The notes: generated by a model from the letters alone, not told the origin. A stretch of DNA of 64,000 nt from an uncultured Prevotellaceae bacterium (GCA_900318065.1 ONIY01000002.1:24482-88481), one strand, 5' to 3'; positions 34,506-43,545 are shown, counted from the first letter of the stretch. Numbers and translations: made by a program.

Positions 34506-35811
34506 ATTCCCGCACGAAGTGCTTTTGCCAGATGATGGTCTGCACTAGGCTGCGGGTGGTGAGGAATGCGACAAACGCTATCCACAGGGCGTGGTTGCCC
34601 AGCGACGCGGGCAGCGAGAAATAGAGTGCAAAGAACAGGGCGCACGCCGTTGCCACCGCAGCGAGCATGCCGCGTGTGGCAGTGACGCCAATGAACACGC
34701 CGTCCCACACAAAGGCTGCCATGCTCACCAGTGGCACCACCGAGCACCACCAGTGGTAACGCATCGCCTCGGCGACGACTTCGCCCTCATTGGTGAACAG
34801 CGAAAAGATGCTGTGGGGAAACACCGAGTAGGCGATGACAAACACCATGGTGAGCGACGTGCTCCACACGAAGAGCCAGCGCACGCAGCGATGCATGAGA
34901 CGATAGTTGCGCGCACCGTAATATTTTCCTGCCACAGCCTCGCCGGCAAAGGCGATGCCGTCCATGAAGTAGCTGTAGAGGTGGAACAGCTGCTGCATCA
35001 GGGTGTTAACAGCCAGCACGATGTCGCCACCCATGGCGCCAGCACGAATGAAGAAGAGATTCACCGCCAGCATGAACACGCAGCGCACGAAGATGTCGCT
35101 GCTCACCTTGAAGAAGCGGCCACTACCCTTGAAGTTGAAGGCACTGGCAAGGTGCAACTCGCGCACGATAGTGGCAAAGCGATGGCGCACGCGCCAGCAG
35201 GCGTAGGCCACGCCCACCCACACCGCCGTGAGAGTGCCCACGGCAATGCCCTTGAAGCCCATGTCGAGCACATAGACCGCCACCAGGCTCACCACCACGT
35301 TGAGCACGTTCACGCCTATGGAGATGAGCATAGGGCTGCGAGAGTCCTGCATGCCCAGCAGCCACCCTTTTATCGACATCGTCACGAGTACGGCGGGAGC
35401 GCCCCACACCACTATGCCAAAGTAGGTACCCGCGAGGGCAGCCACCTCGTCGCCTGGTGCCATTATCCACAGCAGCAGCCACTTGATGGGTGCTTGAAGC
35501 AGCACGATTACGGCACCGGCTATCAACGCAATGGCACACGAGCGCTGCAGCGTGTCGACCTGAGCGCTGTGCACGCCACTGCCATAGGCCTGTGCCGTGA
35601 GCCCCGACGTGCCCATGCGCAGGAACCCCAGGTTCCAGTACAGCACGTTCATCATCATCGCGCCCACTGCCACTGCGCCTATATACTGCGGCGCACCCAG
35701 GTGGCCAGCGATGCCCGTATCGAGCAGTCCCAGCAGCGGCTCGGCAATGTTGGCAATTATCGCCGGCAGCGATATCGCAATGATTTCTCTATTTATCTTT
35801 GATAGTCTCAT
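34483..35811 (-). CDS. MATE family efflux transporter
   Basis: 442 residues with twelve predicted helices. The start, INREIIAISLPAIIANIAEPLLGLLDTGIAGHLG, and the AQAYGSG motif near residue 76 fit the DinF/NorM branch of MATE transporters, which export organic cations or drugs using a sodium or proton gradient. The last residues (ESRMGDRG) are encoded by the flanking repeat array, so the true ancestral end was probably near HFVRE. Unrelated at the sequence level to the second MATE gene at 62018. Confidence 0.9.
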   Translation of the reverse strand: MRLSKINREIIAISLPAIIANIAEPLLGLLDTGIAGHLGAPQYIGAVAVGAMMMNVLYWNLGFLRMGTSGLTAQAYGSGVHSAQVDTLQRSCAIALIAGAVIVLLQAPIKWLLLWIMAPGDEVAALAGTYFGIVVWGAPAVLVTMSIKGWLLGMQDSRSPMLISIGVNVLNVVVSLVAVYVLDMGFKGIAVGTLTAVWVGVAYACWRVRHRFATIVRELHLASAFNFKGSGRFFKVSSDIFVRCVFMLAVNLFFIRAGAMGGDIVLAVNTLMQQLFHLYSYFMDGIAFAGEAVAGKYYGARNYRLMHRCVRWLFVWSTSLTMVFVIAYSVFPHSIFSLFTNEGEVVAEAMRYHWWCSVVPLVSMAAFVWDGVFIGVTATRGMLAAVATACALFFALYFSLPASLGNHALWIAFVAFLTTRSLVQTIIWQKHFVRESRMGDRG

Positions 35812-36117
35812 GTTAGGTGAATCGGGGATCGGGGATCGAGGATCGGCGCTGCAAAGGTAGTAAAAAGTTTTCAGTTGTCAGTTTTCGGCTTTTAGTAAAA
35901 TAGTTGAATAGTAGAGTAGTTTTTAGTTTAAAGATTGTTGAGTCTTAGAGTCTCTTCTCTGTCTTCCATAAACCATAAACTACAAACCATAAACAAAACT
36001 TGTCTTCCATAAACCATAAACCAATAAACCTATCCCCTATCCCCTATCCCCTATCCTCGATCCCCCATCCCCCATCCCCCATCCCCCATCCCCGAATAGT
36101 TAAACTTGCTTAATAGC
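35812..36117. repeat. Gene-free stretch filled with 7/8-base repeat blocks
   Basis: The 369 bases between the divergent MATE and lipoprotein genes hold no gene. In order: GGGATCG heptads, TTTTCAG/TTGTCAG heptads, TAGTTGAA/TAGTAGAG octads, CATAAAC heptads (35968-36022), and CCCTATC/CCCCATC heptads (36029-36094). Only the last 50 bases look like an ordinary promoter. Confidence 0.8.
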
Positions 36118-36149
36118 TTTGGGTGGTGTGGGTTTAGTTATTAACTTTG
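36118..36149 (+). promoter_or_regulatory. Complete Bacteroides promoter for the DUF4595-like gene
   Basis: TTTG at 36118-36121 (-33 box) and TAACTTTG at 36142-36149 (-7 box), separated by 20 bases. Confidence 0.7.
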
Positions 36150-36180
36150 CAAGCAGTAATAACAAAAAATGGTAACTATT

Positions 36181-37029
36181 ATGAAGTACATCAAATATCT
36201 GGCTATTGCCATGGTGCTGGTTGCGATGGTGGCTTGTGGTGACGATGAGCCACAGAGCACCTATCAGCGTGATTTCAACATGATTTACCCCGTGCTGCCC
36301 GCTGGGCACAAGTCTATCAGCAAGATAGAGCGCAAGTACGACCGTGGCAATACGACCGTGGCAACCGCCAGCTACGACGGCGACTACCTCAAGAGCATCA
36401 ATGTGGTGAACCGCGACGTCGATGGCAGCCTGCTCAACGAGGAGACTATCACCATCGACTACAAGAATGGCGCAATCATCTGCGACAAGAAAATCCAAGA
36501 TGTGACCTATGCCTTCGAGGTTAACAGCTACGGCGCTTTCACCAAGTTCAGCAATGTGTCGACGGGTCGCACCTCGTCGGCGATGACCTACGACGGCTCG
36601 GGACACCTCGAGATAGCACAGGTGGTAACTCCCACCACCACTGGTACCACAGTGGTGAACTGGATGGACGGAAACCTCACGCAGTGGGTGAGCCGCGACG
36701 TCAACAAACTCGACAGCGTGGTATATGAGTATGGCACTAACGCTATCCCCAACAAGGGCAACATCGATGTGGCTGGCAACGAGTCGTTCACCTTCACCAC
36801 CTTTGTGTGCGCGATTATGCGCAACGCGGGCCTCTTTGGCACCACCAGCGCCAAACTCCCCACGGTAATCAAGAAGGGCTATGACTACTCTGCTGTCGAC
36901 GCTTCTAATCCTGATGCCGTAGAACTCAAGCGCTACAACATCACCTACACCCTCGACGCACAGGGCTACGTGACAAGCTACACCACCAACGAGACACCAC
37001 GATACACGGTTACCTACACCTATAGGTAA
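36181..37029 (+). CDS. DUF4595-like lipoprotein
   Basis: 282 residues. The lipoprotein signal ends VAC (cysteine near residue 18). The body is built of repeated beta hairpins with YDGDYLKSINVV, YDGSGHLEIAQVV and YTLDAQGYVTSYTTN, as in DUF4595 and related Rhs-like beta sheets of Bacteroidetes surface proteins. No catalytic site is visible. Start at 36181 (MKYIKYL) opens the signal directly; 36169 is possible. It ends at the left edge of a repeat array. Confidence 0.65.
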   Translation: MKYIKYLAIAMVLVAMVACGDDEPQSTYQRDFNMIYPVLPAGHKSISKIERKYDRGNTTVATASYDGDYLKSINVVNRDVDGSLLNEETITIDYKNGAIICDKKIQDVTYAFEVNSYGAFTKFSNVSTGRTSSAMTYDGSGHLEIAQVVTPTTTGTTVVNWMDGNLTQWVSRDVNKLDSVVYEYGTNAIPNKGNIDVAGNESFTFTTFVCAIMRNAGLFGTTSAKLPTVIKKGYDYSAVDASNPDAVELKRYNITYTLDAQGYVTSYTTNETPRYTVTYTYR

Positions 37030-37262
37030 GGGTTAAGTCATAAGTCATAAGTGTTAAGTGTTAAGTGTTAAGTGTTAAGTGTTAAGTATTCGAGCGATCG
37101 AGCAGTCGAGTATTCGAGTATTCGAGCAGTCGAGCGATCGAGCAGTCGAGCAGTCGAGCAGTCGAGGGACTACTACCGTCTATCGTTCCACGTTCTTCGT
37201 TCCACGTTCCACGTGCCGCAGGCGCAACTTAACACTTAACACTTAACACTTAACACTTATAA
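37030..37262. repeat. Mirrored heptad array with octad core between convergent genes
   Basis: TTAAGTG heptads (37055-37089) are followed by NNTCGAGN octads (37088-37168), then CGTTCCA/CGTTCTT heptads (37185-37217), and CACTTAA heptads (37227-37261). The last block is the exact inverse of the first, so the flanks could pair over about 30 bases. Confidence 0.85.
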
Positions 37263-37263
37263 C

Positions 37264-38454
37264 TTAATCCCCCACTGCTTTAGGCAAGGTGATAAGTTCC
37301 GGGGCGAGATCTATGCGATAGGTCTCGCCTCGTTTGCCTGTAATGCAGTAGTGATCAGCGAGTTTATTGTTTAAGATGCACGACTTGAAGCAGCGGTTAA
37401 TCTTGGAGATGTACTCGTTGAGAGTGTTGCTCATGGGGTCGAGCAGGTTGTCGATGCTTTCCTTGGTCTTCTCCTCGCTGCGGCCAGGCTTGACAACGGA
37501 GTAGATGCTCTCCAGGTCGGCGCGGTGCCCGGCGATGTCGCGTAGTGCGATGCCCTCGGGGTGCTTGAGGAAAAGGATGTAGATGGTGCGGCACATGGCA
37601 GGCATCTTCACCTCCACCTCGTTATAGTTGGGCAGCACTATCTTGAGGTCGTTATTCACCACGAGCTTGCTCAGCTGGTCCTTTTGCCCGAGCACTATCT
37701 TTCCCTCAAGCATTGTGTTCAGCAGTTGCGTGGGGTCGTCATGATAAGTTGTCACATATTCTAAGATCTTTGCCTGAATGTCTCTCAATGCCTGCTCTTT
37801 CTGTTGCTCGATGGTGAGGATTTCCTGTTCTTCCTCTTGCTCTTCCTTGTCTATGGCGGGAAGTGATGGGCTGCTCTTTTCTACTGAGAATTTCAGGCTG
37901 TTACTGAGGTCGGCCTCTTCAAAAAAATCGATATATTGTTCAAGACTCTCCTTATTAAGGCGGCGACAGGCTCTGGCCTCACTTACTGGCTTAGGAATAT
38001 CCTCGCCGGGGAATTCTTCGTAGTCATAACAATTATTAATACCGCTGGCAGCAAACACTTCTAATTCATCGGGGTTTTCCTCATGAATGTTTATCTTGGC
38101 GGTGAGCACCTGGTCGCCCTCGTCGGTGCCTACCACATCAATAGCACTCTCGGCAAATCGCACGATGTCGCTAAAGGAATCGGTATTGAGATCCATTCGC
38201 ACCACCGCATCCTTGCCGGCGTTGCCCACATTGAATCGTCGAGACATGAGAGTAGTGCCCGTGTCCATCATCATGTCATGGGGCGCTTCTTTAAACTCAA
38301 TTTTAAATCCTGTGATTTTTTCCAGTAAGTGCAGCAGTCGTGGCGAAAGTCGGTTGAACTCCGCATTACTTTTTCTCGATGGTGTGAACACATAAATCAC
38401 ACCATAGCGCAAGTTTTTCTTAAGTCGTGAGAAATAATCAGTAAAGAGCATCAT
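37264..38454 (-). CDS. Unknown protein with Bacteroidetes-type C-terminal module
   Basis: 396 residues, no signal peptide. Residues 1-60 are basic and aromatic; the middle (about 150-250) is acidic with E/Q-rich coiled-coil character. The last 110 residues (MCRTIYILFLKHPEGIALRDIAGHRADLESIY..., then SNTLNEYISKINRCF and HYCITGKRGETYRIDL) form a module I associate with uncharacterised Bacteroidetes proteins, possibly a winged helix. I do not recognise a function. The start at 38454 is used because a terminator hairpin lies at 38505-38536. It follows the VWA gene, but the terminator suggests separate transcription. Confidence 0.75.
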   Translation of the reverse strand: MMLFTDYFSRLKKNLRYGVIYVFTPSRKSNAEFNRLSPRLLHLLEKITGFKIEFKEAPHDMMMDTGTTLMSRRFNVGNAGKDAVVRMDLNTDSFSDIVRFAESAIDVVGTDEGDQVLTAKINIHEENPDELEVFAASGINNCYDYEEFPGEDIPKPVSEARACRRLNKESLEQYIDFFEEADLSNSLKFSVEKSSPSLPAIDKEEQEEEQEILTIEQQKEQALRDIQAKILEYVTTYHDDPTQLLNTMLEGKIVLGQKDQLSKLVVNNDLKIVLPNYNEVEVKMPAMCRTIYILFLKHPEGIALRDIAGHRADLESIYSVVKPGRSEEKTKESIDNLLDPMSNTLNEYISKINRCFKSCILNNKLADHYCITGKRGETYRIDLAPELITLPKAVGD

Positions 38455-38504
38455 AGTGGTGAAGTTTTTTGCAATAGTGTAATGGTATAATGTTTCGTAT
38501 AATG

Positions 38505-38536
38505 CAAAAAGTGTGCCATGATTTTGCATGGCACAC
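38505..38536 (-). terminator. Intrinsic terminator of the VWA gene
   Basis: GTGTGCCATG (38511-38520) and CATGGCACAC (38527-38536) form a perfect 10-base stem with a 6-base loop. On the minus strand it is followed by TTTTT. Confidence 0.8.
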
Positions 38537-38556
38537 TCTGGCAAGGATTCACCCAA

Positions 38557-39237
38557 TTACATGTTGAAGAAATTGCGTGAGCGCTTGCGCAATACTTCCT
38601 TTTTCTTGTCTGCGTCGAGTTCTTCACTGGCCATGATTGGCGCCACTTCGTCAACATAGTCGCTCCAGTTGTCTTGCAGGCGGCTGAACATGGTGTGAGT
38701 GCCTTCCTGCGTCTTGTCGAAGGCGAGATGGTTGTCGATCGACAGCCTGAAGGCAACGGCTTCCACATCATGGTCGGCACCAATGTAGGCAAAGAGCCAG
38801 CCCTCGCTCTTGTAGGCCTCGATAAGGCTCTTGATGGCAGTGTGGGAGAACTCCTTGGAGTCGTTCTCGTAGCCGTCGGTGATGATGGTCACGCTGGCAA
38901 TGGCATTGCTGTCGCCCTCCATCATGTGGTGCACGCTGGTGATGGTGTTGCCTATGGCATCATAGAGCGGGGTCATGCAGCAGGGACGATAATCGGCGCT
39001 GGTGATGGGGCGAACCTCCCCAACTGGCGCTTGCTCATAGATTTTCCTGATCTCGCAGCCGCAGAAGGCGACAAGCGTGATTCGATTGTCTCGCTCAGGG
39101 TGTTTTTCCTGGTTGTGCTTGATAGAAGCGATGGTCTCATTCACTCCGTCGATGGCTTGCTTGGCGATGCTGCTCATCGATCCACTCTTGTCAAGGATGA
39201 TGACGTTGTACACTTTGATGCGGTTTTCTGTTTCCAT
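38557..39237 (-). CDS. Cytoplasmic VWA-domain protein
   Basis: 226 residues consisting of one VWA domain with the MIDAS motif DKSGS at residues 16-20, a T at the expected second position (CCMTPLYDAI near 85) and a D in TIITDGYENDS near 118. There is no signal or helix, so it is cytoplasmic, unlike BatA/BatB. Such small VWA proteins usually serve as metal-dependent adaptors. The neighbour downstream is the unknown gene at 37264; whether they act together is open. Confidence 0.82.
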   Translation of the reverse strand: METENRIKVYNVIILDKSGSMSSIAKQAIDGVNETIASIKHNQEKHPERDNRITLVAFCGCEIRKIYEQAPVGEVRPITSADYRPCCMTPLYDAIGNTITSVHHMMEGDSNAIASVTIITDGYENDSKEFSHTAIKSLIEAYKSEGWLFAYIGADHDVEAVAFRLSIDNHLAFDKTQEGTHTMFSRLQDNWSDYVDEVAPIMASEELDADKKKEVLRKRSRNFFNM

Positions 39238-39286
39238 AATAATGCGTGTTTAAAAAGAATAATGCGGTCGTTTTTGTTTCACACCA

Positions 39287-39294
39287 CAAAATTA
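39287..39294 (-). promoter_or_regulatory. -7 box for the VWA gene
   Basis: TAATTTTG on the minus strand, 49 bases before the ATG at 39237. Confidence 0.55.
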
Positions 39295-39315
39295 CAATCA
39301 AACAACGTGGTATTA

Positions 39316-39356
39316 GAAAAACGGCAACCTTGCAGTTGAAATTTGCAAGGTTGCCG
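39316..39356 (-). terminator. Intrinsic terminator of the dockerin protein gene
   Basis: CGGCAACCTTGCA (39322-39334) pairs with TGCAAGGTTGCCG (39344-39356); on the minus strand a T-run follows. Confidence 0.8.
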
Positions 39357-39391
39357 AAAGTGTATTGTGGTTATAACTATCTGTGGGTCTG

Positions 39392-41722
39392 TTAGTTCAT
39401 GGAGGTCTCTAAGAATATGCCGTTAATGGTGAAGTTGGGGAATTCTCCCAGGTTTATCTCGGTGCAGGTGTTGTTGAGCACTTGGCTGAGAGTGCCAAAG
39501 AAGAAGTAGTGAATATATATTCCCGACTCCTTCACACGTCGCAAGCCATAGACATATCCGTTCTTGTATCCAACGTCGTAGATATACTTCTTGTTGGTGG
39601 TTGTAGTGTTTACGGTATTGCCCACTGTGGTAGTGAACTTGCCATTCACATAATCAGAGACACAGAACAGCGTGGTGCCGTCATAGAACATTTTGCCCTG
39701 GAAGCCGTCCTTGCTGAAGGTGGGCGATGACAACTGAGTGCCAGTGGAGTTGTAGGTGTAGACATTGTAGTAGTCGGTATATATCATCTCATTGTCGTTT
39801 TGGCCAAATTGGGTTATTTGGCGGTGCACTCTAAGGATCAGGCGGTTGCTGCCCAGGGCATAATCATAGGCGTAGGTAACTCTCTCGCCTGTGCTGGTGC
39901 CATTAGGGCCCCAGTGCAGGTTGTTATAGCCAGTATTGCTTGTCACTAAACCCGTGCCCACGATGTAAAGCTGGGTAGTGTAATTATAATTGCTCACGCA
40001 TGCTATCTGGCCAGTGGTGTAGTCAACTTTGAAGTCTCCAAACGGGCGGTCTGCGCTAGAACTGGTAAGCATTGTTGTGTTGTTCTTCATGACATAATGA
40101 TACTCTCCCGACTGTGACGCCTTGCTGTAATAAATGTTCTCGTCAGGATCCATATATACCCATCTCTGGTAAGGCGATCCAATGTCGTAGCGCTCAGTAT
40201 AGCTGCCGTAGTTGTAGGGTGAGTAAGAGTTCTTGAACACTTTGCTGGTGCTGGAGCCCTTGACAATGGCTGCCGCATGGCCTTTGCTCATTGAGAATGC
40301 ACTGATTTCTTGATTGCCAGTGTCATCGCTGATTTTAGGAGCCGAAGTGCTTTTCTTGTTATAATAGATTGCGGGCACTATTTTGTTTTGGCTTGTAGTA
40401 GTATATCCATAAAGCCAAATGGAGGGATACACCGTGACTTTTATTGAGTAGGTGAAGGTGTCGCCATAGGGTGTAGTGTATTTGAAATAGACATAGGCAG
40501 TTCCTGTTTCCTTGGCACTGATGGCTGGTGTGCCAAAGGTGCTATTGTAGGTGTTCACGCATGTGGTGTTGGAAACCTGCAGGTTTTGTACTGTGCCGTT
40601 ATATATCGTGGCGCCGCCCTCCATAGGCACGAGATTCACATCGGTACCCACAGGAATTGTCATCTGGTTGGTTGTGCCGTTGGTAGTAAGTTTTATAAGG
40701 CCAGAGCTGCTGTTGTAGGACCAGTCATAGTATCCCATCACAAAGTCGCGAGTCCATTCAGTGCTAGTGCCAGGATTCATAAGGGTGTAGACTTGCCCTG
40801 GCTTAAATTCGAAGTTGGCGGTATACTTGAAGCTGCGGCTGTCGGGCAACGTCACATGGAACACGGTGTTCCCAGCGCTGTTCACGTCGTTGTGTCGAGC
40901 AAAAATCACATATTGACCGTTAATCAGCTGTGCCTTAGGTGTGGAGGTGGCATATTCGCTCTCACCACCAGTGCCATTGATGAAATTGTTGATGCTGTTC
41001 AGGCTCAAGATGTGTCGGCAATAAGTCATGCCAGTGGATGTGTTGACATTTGTTCCACCAAGGATGATTTTGCTCTCATACAGCTCAAGTGTCAAGTTGA
41101 TGCTTACCGTATTGCCGCTGCAGGTGTAGGTGCCGGAGCCAAAGGCGCAGTCTTTAGGGATGTTGAGGCTGCCCACTTGGTCGGTCGACCAGCTGGCGCT
41201 GCGTGCCCACATGGCATTGATTGTTCCGCTGGCCTTAAATCCCGCCTTGTTGCTGCCGGTGATGTCCTTGAGGGTCCACTTGCCGCCGCTGCGCACGAGC
41301 ACATACATGTTTTGGTCCACCCCGTCGAGTGTGATGTAGATCACATCTTCGGTGTTTTGCCACGTGTGCTGGATTTGTGCATTGGGTGTAGTGGCGCTCA
41401 CATATTCATTCATCTTGATAGATGTCACTGCAGTGGATGAGCCGCCGCTGTTGAGCAGCACGTTGTAAACGGCTGTCACGTCCGATGATGTCACCGCCCC
41501 GTCGTTGTTCACGTCGCTGGTGTTGTAGTAGTAGGTGCTGCCGTTGAGAATGTAGTCATAGATTGCTGTGACATCGGCACTTGTCACCGCCTGGTCTTGG
41601 TTCACGTCGCCCACGAGCGCTGTGGCCTCGGGAGCGAGGGTGTAGTAGCTGGCAGGATAGGTCGCCGCAGTGGCAATCGCTGCAGCCAGCACACACAGCA
41701 TGAGTAGTAAAGATTTCTTCAT
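39392..41722 (-). CDS. Large secreted protein with N-terminal dockerin repeats
   Basis: 776 residues. The signal peptide (MKKSLLLMLCVLAAAIATAA) is followed by two dockerin type I-like calcium loops, GDVNQDQAVTSADVTAIYDYIL and SDVNNDGAVTSSDVTAVYNVLL (about residues 37-95). The remaining 680 residues are beta-rich, with many Y, T, S and N, and resemble a repeat of short beta segments (a possible propeller in the second half). No T9SS C-terminal sorting domain is seen. Function unknown. Start at 41722 opens the signal peptide and lies 38 bases after a -7 box. Confidence 0.82.
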   Translation of the reverse strand: MKKSLLLMLCVLAAAIATAATYPASYYTLAPEATALVGDVNQDQAVTSADVTAIYDYILNGSTYYYNTSDVNNDGAVTSSDVTAVYNVLLNSGGSSTAVTSIKMNEYVSATTPNAQIQHTWQNTEDVIYITLDGVDQNMYVLVRSGGKWTLKDITGSNKAGFKASGTINAMWARSASWSTDQVGSLNIPKDCAFGSGTYTCSGNTVSINLTLELYESKIILGGTNVNTSTGMTYCRHILSLNSINNFINGTGGESEYATSTPKAQLINGQYVIFARHNDVNSAGNTVFHVTLPDSRSFKYTANFEFKPGQVYTLMNPGTSTEWTRDFVMGYYDWSYNSSSGLIKLTTNGTTNQMTIPVGTDVNLVPMEGGATIYNGTVQNLQVSNTTCVNTYNSTFGTPAISAKETGTAYVYFKYTTPYGDTFTYSIKVTVYPSIWLYGYTTTSQNKIVPAIYYNKKSTSAPKISDDTGNQEISAFSMSKGHAAAIVKGSSTSKVFKNSYSPYNYGSYTERYDIGSPYQRWVYMDPDENIYYSKASQSGEYHYVMKNNTTMLTSSSADRPFGDFKVDYTTGQIACVSNYNYTTQLYIVGTGLVTSNTGYNNLHWGPNGTSTGERVTYAYDYALGSNRLILRVHRQITQFGQNDNEMIYTDYYNVYTYNSTGTQLSSPTFSKDGFQGKMFYDGTTLFCVSDYVNGKFTTTVGNTVNTTTTNKKYIYDVGYKNGYVYGLRRVKESGIYIHYFFFGTLSQVLNNTCTEINLGEFPNFTINGIFLETSMN

Positions 41723-41759
41723 AACAGTATAGTTTTTTGGTATAATAATCAATTTCTCG

Positions 41760-41767
41760 CAAATTTA
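41760..41767 (-). promoter_or_regulatory. -7 box for the dockerin protein gene
   Basis: TAAATTTG on the minus strand. Confidence 0.55.
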
Positions 41768-41853
41768 GAATAAATATCGCAATTTTCAAAATGCTAAAGG
41801 GCGAATTTGCCCATAATTTCACTTGCAGTGGGCATTTTCTTGTTTTTTTGTTG

Positions 41854-41861
41854 TAATTTTG
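41854..41861 (+). promoter_or_regulatory. -7 box for dusB
   Basis: TAATTTTG, 12 bases before the ATG at 41874, implying a very short leader. Confidence 0.6.
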
Positions 41862-41873
41862 CGGTCTAAAAAC

Positions 41874-42887
41874 ATGCAAAGAATGAAGATAGGAAATATA
41901 GACTTAGGGCCACGCCCTGTGATGCTGGCGCCCATGGAGGACGTGACCGACGTGTCGTTCCGCCAGATTTGCCGCGAGCAGGGCGCCGACATGGTGTATA
42001 CCGAGTTTGTGAGCGCCGACGCCGTGATTCGCAGCATCGACAGCACCTTGCGCAAGATGGTCATCAACCCTGGCGAGCGCCCGGCGGCTATACAGATTTA
42101 TGGCCGTGAGGTGGGACCCATGGTCGAGGCTGCAAGGATAGCGCAGGAGGCTCACCCCGATGTGATAGACCTCAACTTTGGCTGCCCGGTGAAGAAGGTC
42201 GCCCACAAGGGCGCCGGCGCCGGCATGCTGCGCAACGTGCCTCTCATGCTCGAGATCACCCGCGAGGTGGTGCGTGCGGTCGACGTTCCCGTCACTGCCA
42301 AGACTCGCTTGGGATGGGATTGCAACAACAAGATTATCGTTGAGCTCGCCGAGCAGTTGCAGGACTGCGGCATCCAGGCGTTGACCATTCACGGCCGCAC
42401 GCGTTCGCAGATGTATAACGGTGAGGCCGACTGGACTCTCATTGGCGAGGTGAAGAACAATCAGCGCATGACAATACCCATCATTGGCAACGGCGACATC
42501 ACCAGCGCCCCGAAGCTTGCCGAGTACTACGACCGCTATGGCGTGGACGGCATCATGGTGGGACGCGCGTCGATAGGCGCTCCCTGGATTTTCAGGGAAA
42601 TGAAGCAATACTTGCATGACGGCACCATGCCCGAGATTAGCGTGCATGAGAAGATGTCGCTGCTGCGCCGGCAAATTGACGAGAGCATCTCTCGCATCGA
42701 CGAGTATCGCGGCATCCTGCACATTCGCCGTCATCTTGCCGCCACACCGCTGTTCAAGGGCATCCGCAACTTCCGCGAGACGCGCATCGCCATGCTCCGC
42801 GCCAATACCAAGGTAGAGTTGATGCAAATCCTCGACTACGTTGAGAACGAAGTGTTTGGCAGCGACAATTTGCAGCTCCAAGTGTGA
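41874..42887 (+). CDS. dusB: tRNA-dihydrouridine synthase B
   Basis: 337 residues. The FMN-dependent TIM barrel shows the Dus markers: LAPMEDVTD near residue 18, MVYTEFVSADA, LNFGCPVKKV with the catalytic cysteine near residue 103, KTRLGWD, HGRTRSQMY and NGDI. DusB reduces uridine in the D-loop of tRNA. The start could also be at 41883 (MKIGNIDLG), nine bases on; the promoter position allows both. Confidence 0.94.
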   Translation: MQRMKIGNIDLGPRPVMLAPMEDVTDVSFRQICREQGADMVYTEFVSADAVIRSIDSTLRKMVINPGERPAAIQIYGREVGPMVEAARIAQEAHPDVIDLNFGCPVKKVAHKGAGAGMLRNVPLMLEITREVVRAVDVPVTAKTRLGWDCNNKIIVELAEQLQDCGIQALTIHGRTRSQMYNGEADWTLIGEVKNNQRMTIPIIGNGDITSAPKLAEYYDRYGVDGIMVGRASIGAPWIFREMKQYLHDGTMPEISVHEKMSLLRRQIDESISRIDEYRGILHIRRHLAATPLFKGIRNFRETRIAMLRANTKVELMQILDYVENEVFGSDNLQLQV

Positions 42888-42959
42888 GCCAGGCGCAATC
42901 GGTCACAGGTGTGTTGAAAAAAACTGACGACCGATACCCAAAAACTAAAAACTATTCAC

Positions 42960-42967
42960 TATCTTTG
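42960..42967 (+). promoter_or_regulatory. -7 box for the DUF4199 gene
   Basis: TATCTTTG, 29 bases before the ATG at 42997. Confidence 0.6.
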
Positions 42968-42996
42968 CAGTTTGTAATAACAATACTTGAAATCCA

Positions 42997-43527
42997 ATGG
43001 GCAAGAATAAAGACGTTTTCATCAGTAGTGCCGAGTGGGGCGTTCCTTTTGGGGGATTGCTCACCATGGCTTCGGCGTCGATGCTCTTTGCCGACAAGGT
43101 GTCGCTGCTCATGCTCGTTGTGATTTTCATTGCTCTGCTGGCGCCGGTGATAATTTTCTACCTGCAGCGCAAGCGCTTTGTGCGCAGCGACGGATTTGCC
43201 ACCTATAGCGAGCTGTGGGTGCTGGGAATCTTCACTACCATGTGTGGAGCGTTCCTGTGTGGACTGGTGACCTACGGGCTGATAACCCTGCTGCGACCCG
43301 ATGTGGTGTATGAGCAGATGCAGATGGTTGCCGATGCCTACAAGCAGATGCCACAGCCCGAGGCGCAGGAGATGGCGCGGGTGGTGAACAAGGCGATAGA
43401 GGCCAACATGGTTCCCTCGCCCATCGACTTCTGCCTGCAGATGTTTTGGCTCACGGCGAGCCTGGGATGCGTGGGCGGAGCGTTGACAGCACTGCTGGCA
43501 AGCAAGATGCCGTTGAAAAAACAATAA
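42997..43527 (+). CDS. DUF4199 membrane protein
   Basis: 176 residues with four hydrophobic segments (about 14-30, 35-53, 68-95 and 145-165) and a soluble loop (YEQMQMVADAYKQMPQPEAQEMARVV) between the third and fourth. This is the DUF4199 layout, found beside a family 2 glycosyltransferase in many Bacteroidetes. It lies 18 bases before such a gene here and probably assists it in the membrane (inference from context). Confidence 0.82.
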   Translation: MGKNKDVFISSAEWGVPFGGLLTMASASMLFADKVSLLMLVVIFIALLAPVIIFYLQRKRFVRSDGFATYSELWVLGIFTTMCGAFLCGLVTYGLITLLRPDVVYEQMQMVADAYKQMPQPEAQEMARVVNKAIEANMVPSPIDFCLQMFWLTASLGCVGGALTALLASKMPLKKQ

Positions 43528-43545
43528 TAGACTAAATAAAGATAT

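Noticed and set aside
37264-38556. An earlier start (38556) for the unknown 396-residue protein
   Set aside because: The extra 34 codons would run through the terminator hairpin of the preceding VWA gene.
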